Positions 34,431 to 38,154 of a DNA stretch of 38,154 bases are shown here, in pieces. The DNA is taken from positions 1 to 38,154 of the forward strand of contig CAYSRC010000020.1 in NCBI GenBank assembly GCA_964433495.1, in the 5' to 3' direction. Under the pieces are notes generated by a model. That model ran no database searches and was not told the DNA's origin. It saw only the letters and a list, made by a program, of their open reading frames with translations. The stretch's first letter is position 1. Each line of letters starts with the position of its first letter. The position numbers and the translations under genes were made by a program. This DNA comes from CAYSRC01 sp964433495 (GTDB lineage: Bacteria > Bacillota > Clostridia > Oscillospirales > Ruminococcaceae).

Positions 34431-34722
34431 AGATTACCTCGACAAGCCCGTCCCGGCGCGGCGGGCTGTGCAACATACCGTCCGCCGAAGCGCCTGCGCG
34501 CAGACCAAAACCCAAGCGGTCCGAATACAACCGCCGCGCTTTAAGCCGGCGTCCGCCCGAAACCGTCTGTTGATTTCTCTCGCTGAATCCGCCGGCGGCG
34601 GGTGTTCTCTGTGAACACCCCTTTGCGGCGCAATATCGCTCGCACAGCACGGGCTCCCGGCGCAGGCCCCGCTTTAACCGACCTCGGTTTTAAGGCACGT
34701 CTGTATCAAGCCCGATGCGCGG
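34431..34722. other. intergenic region with an inverted repeat
   Basis: No gene is visible between the exporter ATPase and the GT2 gene. A perfect 8-base-pair stem GGGTGTTC/GAACACCC with a 5-base loop lies at 34600-34620. There is no T run on the minus strand, so transcription from the exporter genes may continue through it. Confidence 0.5.
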
Positions 34723-35454
34723 CTATTCGGCCTGATACAGGTCGCAGATCTCCTGCGTCTCGCCGATCGCCCTAACGTGCCCCTTTTCCAGCCACAGCAC
34801 CCGGGTGCACAGCTCGCGGATCTGATCTATCAGGTGGGACACCAAAATCACCGTCGTGTCCCCGCTCATCAGCTCCTGTATCCGCTTCTCGCATTTCTCC
34901 TGGAACTTGTAGTCCCCCACCGCCAGCACCTCGTCGCAGATGAGCACCTGCGGCTTGACCACCGTCGCCACCGCGAAGCCCAGCCGCGCCTGCATCCCCG
35001 ACGAATAGTTTTTGATCTGCATGTCGATGAAGTCGCCGATCCCCGCAAAATCGATAATCTCGTCCCGCACCGAGTCCATGAACTCCTTCGAGTACCCGAG
35101 AATTGACCCGTTGAGATAGATGTTCTCTCGCCCCGTCAGGTCGGGGTCAAACCCCGCGCCCAGCTCGATCATCGGCGACAACGTCCCGTTGACCTTCGCC
35201 GTCCCCTCGGTCGGCTTGAGGATCCCCGAGATGATCTTGAGCATCGTGCTCTTGCCGCTGCCGTTGAGGCCAACAATCCCGAAGATCTCGCCCCGCTTGA
35301 CCTCAAAGCTCACGTCCGAGAGCGCCGTGAATTCCTCATGGCGGATCTCCCTCTTGAGCAGCTTGAGCACATACTCCTTGATGCTGTCGACCTTTTCGCC
35401 CACCATGTTGAATCGCATCGTCACATTCTGCACCTGCACTGCTATATCGTCCAT
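34723..35454 (-). CDS. polysaccharide ABC exporter, ATP-binding subunit (TagH/Wzt-like)
   Basis: This 243-residue ATPase energises export of the surface polymer. Walker A is GLNGSGKS (62-69), the signature is SSGMQARLGF (151-160) and Walker B is VLICDE (170-175) followed by a D-loop-like VLAVGD. The N-terminal VTMRFNMVGEKVDSIKEYVLKLLKR insertion before the core is characteristic of the TagH/Wzt/RfbB branch. It lacks the C-terminal glycan-binding domain of longer Wzt proteins and the extra domain of Bacillus TagH, so it is the short form. The ATG follows GGAGGAACCGAG, 12 bases after the permease stop. Confidence 0.95.
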   Translation of the reverse strand: MDDIAVQVQNVTMRFNMVGEKVDSIKEYVLKLLKREIRHEEFTALSDVSFEVKRGEIFGIVGLNGSGKSTMLKIISGILKPTEGTAKVNGTLSPMIELGAGFDPDLTGRENIYLNGSILGYSKEFMDSVRDEIIDFAGIGDFIDMQIKNYSSGMQARLGFAVATVVKPQVLICDEVLAVGDYKFQEKCEKRIQELMSGDTTVILVSHLIDQIRELCTRVLWLEKGHVRAIGETQEICDLYQAE

Positions 35455-35466
35455 CTCGGTTCCTCC

Positions 35467-36252
35467 TCAGATATGCAGAATGAATTTGTCCTGCTTGGAC
35501 TTAAAGAACAGCAGCCCGAGCACGAGCGCGACAATGCCCCAGCCAAAGCAGACAAGGTTGTCACGCAGCGTCGGCATCACGCCGTAGATGACCACGTTTC
35601 GGAAATACATCACATACGTTGTCAGCGGATTTAACCTAACGATGTCATATACAAAGCTGCCCTCCAAAGCCTCGATGGGATAGAACAGCGGGGTGAGGTA
35701 CGCAAGAACCGTCGTAATAACCCCGTACAGGTGGGCGATATCGCGAAAGAACACGTCGCAAACCGCCAAAGCCAGCCCGACGCCCGCGGAAAACAACAGC
35801 AGACCGATGAGCGGAACGGGCACTAACAGCATCGTCCACTTTGCCGGCAGACCGAACACAACGCACATCACCGCCACCGCCGCGAGGGAGAACAGCAGGT
35901 TGACAAACGCGAACAGCGCCTTTTCGAGCGGAAAGATGTATTTGGGGATGTACACCTTTTTCACGAGCATCGACGAATCCACCACCGACCCGAGCGCCCC
36001 GTTGGTCGCCTCGGTGAAAAAGCCGAACAACGTCTGCCCGCAGATGAGGTAGAGTGGGAAGTATTCTATGTTGTTCCTGAAAATCGTCGAGAAAACCGCG
36101 CTCATGACCAGCATCATGAGAATCGGGTTGAGCAGGCTCCAAAGGATGCCCAGCACCGAGCGGCGGTATTTTACCTTTAAATCCCTGCTCACCAGGTTTT
36201 CGAGCAGGTATTTGTACCGCATAAAGGTCGTAATGGTTTCTTTTTGTATCAT
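35467..36252 (-). CDS. polysaccharide ABC exporter, permease (TagG/Wzm-like)
   Basis: This 261-residue ABC-2 type permease has six membrane helices. The N-terminal YLLENLVSRDLKVKYRRSVLGILWSLLNPILMMLV is the hallmark amphipathic-to-first-helix block of TagG/Wzm/KpsM. DVFFRDIAHLYGVITTVLAYLTPLFYPIEAL is the conserved central block. The start ATG follows AGGGAGCAGAG. With the ATPase it forms a complete exporter for a lipid-linked, fully built polymer such as a teichoic acid. It is the first gene of the minus-strand locus, with a possible promoter about 200 bases upstream. Confidence 0.95.
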   Translation of the reverse strand: MIQKETITTFMRYKYLLENLVSRDLKVKYRRSVLGILWSLLNPILMMLVMSAVFSTIFRNNIEYFPLYLICGQTLFGFFTEATNGALGSVVDSSMLVKKVYIPKYIFPLEKALFAFVNLLFSLAAVAVMCVVFGLPAKWTMLLVPVPLIGLLLFSAGVGLALAVCDVFFRDIAHLYGVITTVLAYLTPLFYPIEALEGSFVYDIVRLNPLTTYVMYFRNVVIYGVMPTLRDNLVCFGWGIVALVLGLLFFKSKQDKFILHI

Positions 36253-36450
36253 CTCTGCTCCCTATTCGGCGGGGCGCGGTGTGTACGGGAAGACGTTAAA
36301 ACCGCCGCGCCGAGCCACTCTAAAACCGGCGTTCGACGTCTCCCTTCGGTAAAAAGCCCGTTTGCATCCGCGCAAGGCATCCGAGGTGTTGGTACCTATC
36401 CCGACGGAGTATCCGAAATATTCCATAAACAGCTGTTTTAATACTTTAAT

Positions 36451-36479
36451 ATTAAACCATAAATATCGCAAAAACGCAA
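36451..36479 (-). promoter_or_regulatory. possible promoter of the exporter and glycan locus
   Basis: On the minus strand TTGCGT (36479-36474) and TTTAAT (36456-36451) are 17 bases apart. The -10 box matches 5 of 6 consensus bases and the -35 only 3 of 6. It sits in the only AT-rich stretch upstream of the permease gene and would give a leader of roughly 190 bases. Confidence 0.4.
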
Positions 36480-36679
36480 TACTGCGCACCCGTTTGCGCG
36501 CTTGCGGCCTGCTTTTATTCGGGCGACAAAAGCGCGGGCAACCTCGTCGGCGCCGCCTAAGCCCTTACTGCTTTATCTTATTGAAACAGCGGTACACACG
36601 GCGCCCTGCGGGGCAAAGAACGGCGTTTGTCGGCTCAGGCGGTAAAAAAGTGTGCGGATACAGCCCGAAAGCGGCAAAT

Positions 36680-36724
36680 GCCCGCGCCCGAAAGCACCCT
36701 TTGGGGCGGCTTTCGGGCGCGGGC
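36680..36724. repeat. perfect 16-base-pair inverted repeat
   Basis: GCCCGCGCCCGAAAGC (36680-36695) pairs exactly with GCTTTCGGGCGCGGGC (36709-36724) across a 13-base loop. There is no T run on either side. It could be a binding site or a processed RNA hairpin. The surrounding interval 36253-36982 holds no convincing gene. Confidence 0.7.
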
Positions 36725-36748
36725 GTCAAGCACAACGGAATTCGGCAA

Positions 36749-36782
36749 TTAAAAACGGAGCATCCCGCATGGATACTCCGTT
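36749..36782 (-). terminator. intrinsic terminator, minus strand
   Basis: On the minus strand AACGGAGTATCC pairs with GGATGCTCCGTT (one G-U pair) around a 5-base loop and continues into TTT. It is the second minus-strand terminator after the nitroreductase gene; about 140 bases separate the two, with no gene visible between them. Confidence 0.8.
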
Positions 36783-36921
36783 CGGTAAGGACCTTAAGAT
36801 CAGTGCTTTGCCGCAGTGCTGAGGCAACAGAAAACATCCTGCGGGCAAGAAACGGCCGCCGACTTGCTGCAAGCCTTGAGATCAAGGGCTCCGCCGGGAA
36901 GGCAGAGATAATCCCCATGAA

Positions 36922-36957
36922 AAAATCCCGACACAATCACACATGTGTCGGGATTTT
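36922..36957 (-). terminator. intrinsic terminator of the nitroreductase gene
   Basis: AAAATCCCGACAC and GTGTCGGGATTTT form a perfect 13-base-pair stem with a 10-base loop. On the minus strand it ends in a T run about 26 bases after the nitroreductase stop codon. The A/T tracts on both sides allow bidirectional action. Confidence 0.92.
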
Positions 36958-36982
36958 GTAACGGCGGAACACTATGGATATT

Positions 36983-37645
36983 TTAAGCCCACTCAAAATT
37001 ATCTTTTCCGGCGCCGACTTCAAAATGATATTTTCCGATACCCAGATCGACGCCTGCAAAGTGACCGCTGTCACAGGTAAGGCGCACCTTGTTTCCGTCA
37101 CCCCTGACTTTGAAAGCCTGCTTGTTCAGGGCGGTAGGGGCCAAAAGCAAGGCGTCTACACCGTCAATGAACCACTGAGGGGCGGTACCTTTGTAGCTGC
37201 CGATCTCCTCTGCGGCTTTGGACTTGTGCGGAACACCCTGTGTCTGACCGTAACCGATTGCCAGCACACCATTGATACGCACAGCACCGCTGTTCATGTT
37301 TTTCCGTGCACCCTTGGCATTATACATTCCGCCAACCCACCAGCTGTTTAGGCCGAGAGTCTGTGCATATAAAATCATATCTGCGCCGCAGTAGCCGAGC
37401 TTTTCGTCAAGGTCCGCAGAATCCGGACCGGCCAAAACAATATAGTTGTTGACCCCCTTGCCGAGCACCTTTGCCAACGCGCCCAGGCCATCGGCGTTCC
37501 CGGTCACGAGAGAAAGAGAGAGGTTATATGTCTGATTGTTTTCTGTGATTCTGGCGTTCAGTTTTTCCGCCAAATCACCGGGAATGGGTTTATCCATGTA
37601 TTTGCGAACCATGTGCCTTTCTTTCATGGCTTCTTTGACGGTCAT
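36983..37645 (-). CDS. nitroreductase family protein
   Basis: This 220-residue FMN-binding family member has the N-terminal KEAMKERHMVRKYMDKPI (R-S-x-R-x-[FY] type start; here RHMVRKY), which contacts FMN phosphate. The central GYCGADMILYAQTLGLNSWWVGGM is the usual dimer and flavin block, and VLAIGYGQTQGVPHKSK is the C-terminal block. The C-terminal 60 residues (APQWFIDGVDALLLAPTALNKQAF) are those of the larger Clostridia nitroreductases with a putative TM/nitroreductase subtype. The likely role is NAD(P)H-dependent reduction of quinones or nitro compounds; the true substrate is unknown. The ATG follows GGAGGAAAGAAT. It is monocistronic between two minus-strand terminators. Confidence 0.92.
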   Translation of the reverse strand: MTVKEAMKERHMVRKYMDKPIPGDLAEKLNARITENNQTYNLSLSLVTGNADGLGALAKVLGKGVNNYIVLAGPDSADLDEKLGYCGADMILYAQTLGLNSWWVGGMYNAKGARKNMNSGAVRINGVLAIGYGQTQGVPHKSKAAEEIGSYKGTAPQWFIDGVDALLLAPTALNKQAFKVRGDGNKVRLTCDSGHFAGVDLGIGKYHFEVGAGKDNFEWA

Positions 37646-37756
37646 ATTCTTTCCTCCTGTTCTCCGGCAGACGTTTTTCAGCTATCATTTAAAACAGAAC
37701 ATTTTCATTGTACAGCGTTTCTCTGTAAAACACCATAATAAACATACAATGTTTAC

Positions 37757-37794
37757 AAAAAGTTGACAGGCCGTCCCCTTGGCAGCCTGTCAAC
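37757..37794 (-). terminator. intrinsic terminator, minus strand
   Basis: GTTGACAGGC (37762-37771) and GCCTGTCAAC (37785-37794) form a perfect 10-base-pair stem. On the minus strand it runs into TTTTTG. It would end transcription arriving from beyond 37800 before the nitroreductase upstream region. Confidence 0.8.
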
Positions 37795-37802
37795 CTATCT
37801 TG

Positions 37803-38154
37803 AAAGCAGTTGACAAGCCGGATGCCGTACAGGATGCATTACCGCGTCTCTTTGCAAAAAGGCTTGCACCGCGCCGGTCGGCTTGCAGACGCGGCCGACC
37901 GCTGCCGCGTTTTGTTCCGCGAAAGGGCGGATGCCGTCTTTCGCGGACATCTAAGGGGGTGACAGGCGGTTTGCAGAGCAGTTGCGGCGCAAACCGCCGC
38001 CGAGAGGGGGGAATCCCCCCTACGGAAAATCCCGACGCGATGATATCGCGAGGGATTTTAAAAGCAGTTGACAAACCGGATGCCGCACAGGATGCATTAC
38101 CGCGTCTCTTTGCAAAAAAAGCCTGCACCGCGCGGGTCGGCTTGCAGACGCGGC
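37803..38154. repeat. direct repeat of a hairpin element, 258 bases apart
   Basis: A block of about 95 bases begins AAAGCAGTTGACAA at 37803 (preceded by G) and again at 38061. It reads GGATGCCGYACAGGATGCAT, then CCGCGTCTCTTTGCAAAAA, and ends CGGCTTGCAGACGCGGC. CCGCGTCT and AGACGCGG inside each copy can pair. The second copy is cut by the window end. Between them are AGGGGGGAATCCCCCCT and the hairpin at 38026-38059. No gene is seen. Confidence 0.75.
38026..38059. terminator. terminator-like hairpin inside the repeat region
   Basis: AAAATCCC and GGGATTTT flank an inner CGCGAT/ATCGCG pair, giving a long dyad ending in T on both strands. The last 14 bases of its minus-strand form (CGCGTCGGGATTTT) recur next to the tRNA-Ser gene at the left edge of the window. 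Which gene it serves is not visible. Confidence 0.6.

Noticed and set aside
36565..36936. 123-residue minus-strand ORF between the exporter and nitroreductase
   Set aside because: It starts inside one terminator and passes through another and through a 16-base-pair inverted repeat; no ribosome site.

Overview
The window looks like a chromosomal segment of a fairly GC-rich, low-redundancy Firmicute, most likely a Clostridia gut-type lineage (inference). Supporting genes are an M3 oligoendopeptidase, a BlaI/M56 regulatory pair, a Cys-rich KTR protein, teichoic-acid-type transferases, and Shine-Dalgarno sites before most genes. The run of 100 N at 4291-4390 shows that this is a scaffold, not a finished sequence.

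Layout. 1-3.4 kb: tRNA-Ser(UGA), alanine racemase and an M3 oligoendopeptidase, all on the minus strand. 3.4-4.9 kb: gene-free DNA packed with hairpin repeats, including a 183-base tandem repeat broken by the assembly gap. 4.9-10.0 kb, plus strand: a small helical protein; then an autoregulated operon of BlaI-like repressor, M56 membrane protease with a degenerate M23 domain, and a zinc-ribbon-like KTR protein; then a lipoprotein and a single-pass membrane protein, each well separated by terminators or a promoter. 10.3-12.6 kb: a decayed strip with a tail-anchored HEPN-like protein, an IS1182-like transposase fragment, a second hairpin tandem repeat and the 3' end of an aldo/keto reductase.

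12.7-36.3 kb: one long minus-strand cell-surface glycan locus. In transcription order it holds an ABC-2 polysaccharide exporter (permease, ATPase), GT2 and GT-B glycosyltransferases, a dTDP-3-amino-3,6-dideoxyhexose cassette (FdtA/QdtA-like isomerase, FdtB/QdtB-like aminotransferase, GNAT acetyltransferase), a five-gene group that appears to make and transfer a CDP-activated amino-phospho group, a GtrB-like polyprenyl-phosphate glycosyltransferase with a polytopic partner, a Wzx-like flippase, acyltransferases and a UDP-GlcNAc 2-epimerase. The part from about 12 to 29.5 kb is visibly more AT-rich than the part from 29.6 to 36.2 kb, so the locus looks like a mosaic of two imports. 36.3-38.15 kb: terminators, a nitroreductase-like gene and a repeated hairpin element cut by the window edge.

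The most interesting candidate system is 23604-29396. A nucleotidyltransferase-aminotransferase fusion, an opine-dehydrogenase-family enzyme, a methyltransferase and a TagF-type CDP-alcohol phosphotransferase are overlapping or close together. The proposed logic is to build an amine, condense or methylate it, activate it with CTP and transfer it as a phosphodiester onto a surface polymer. The product is unknown.
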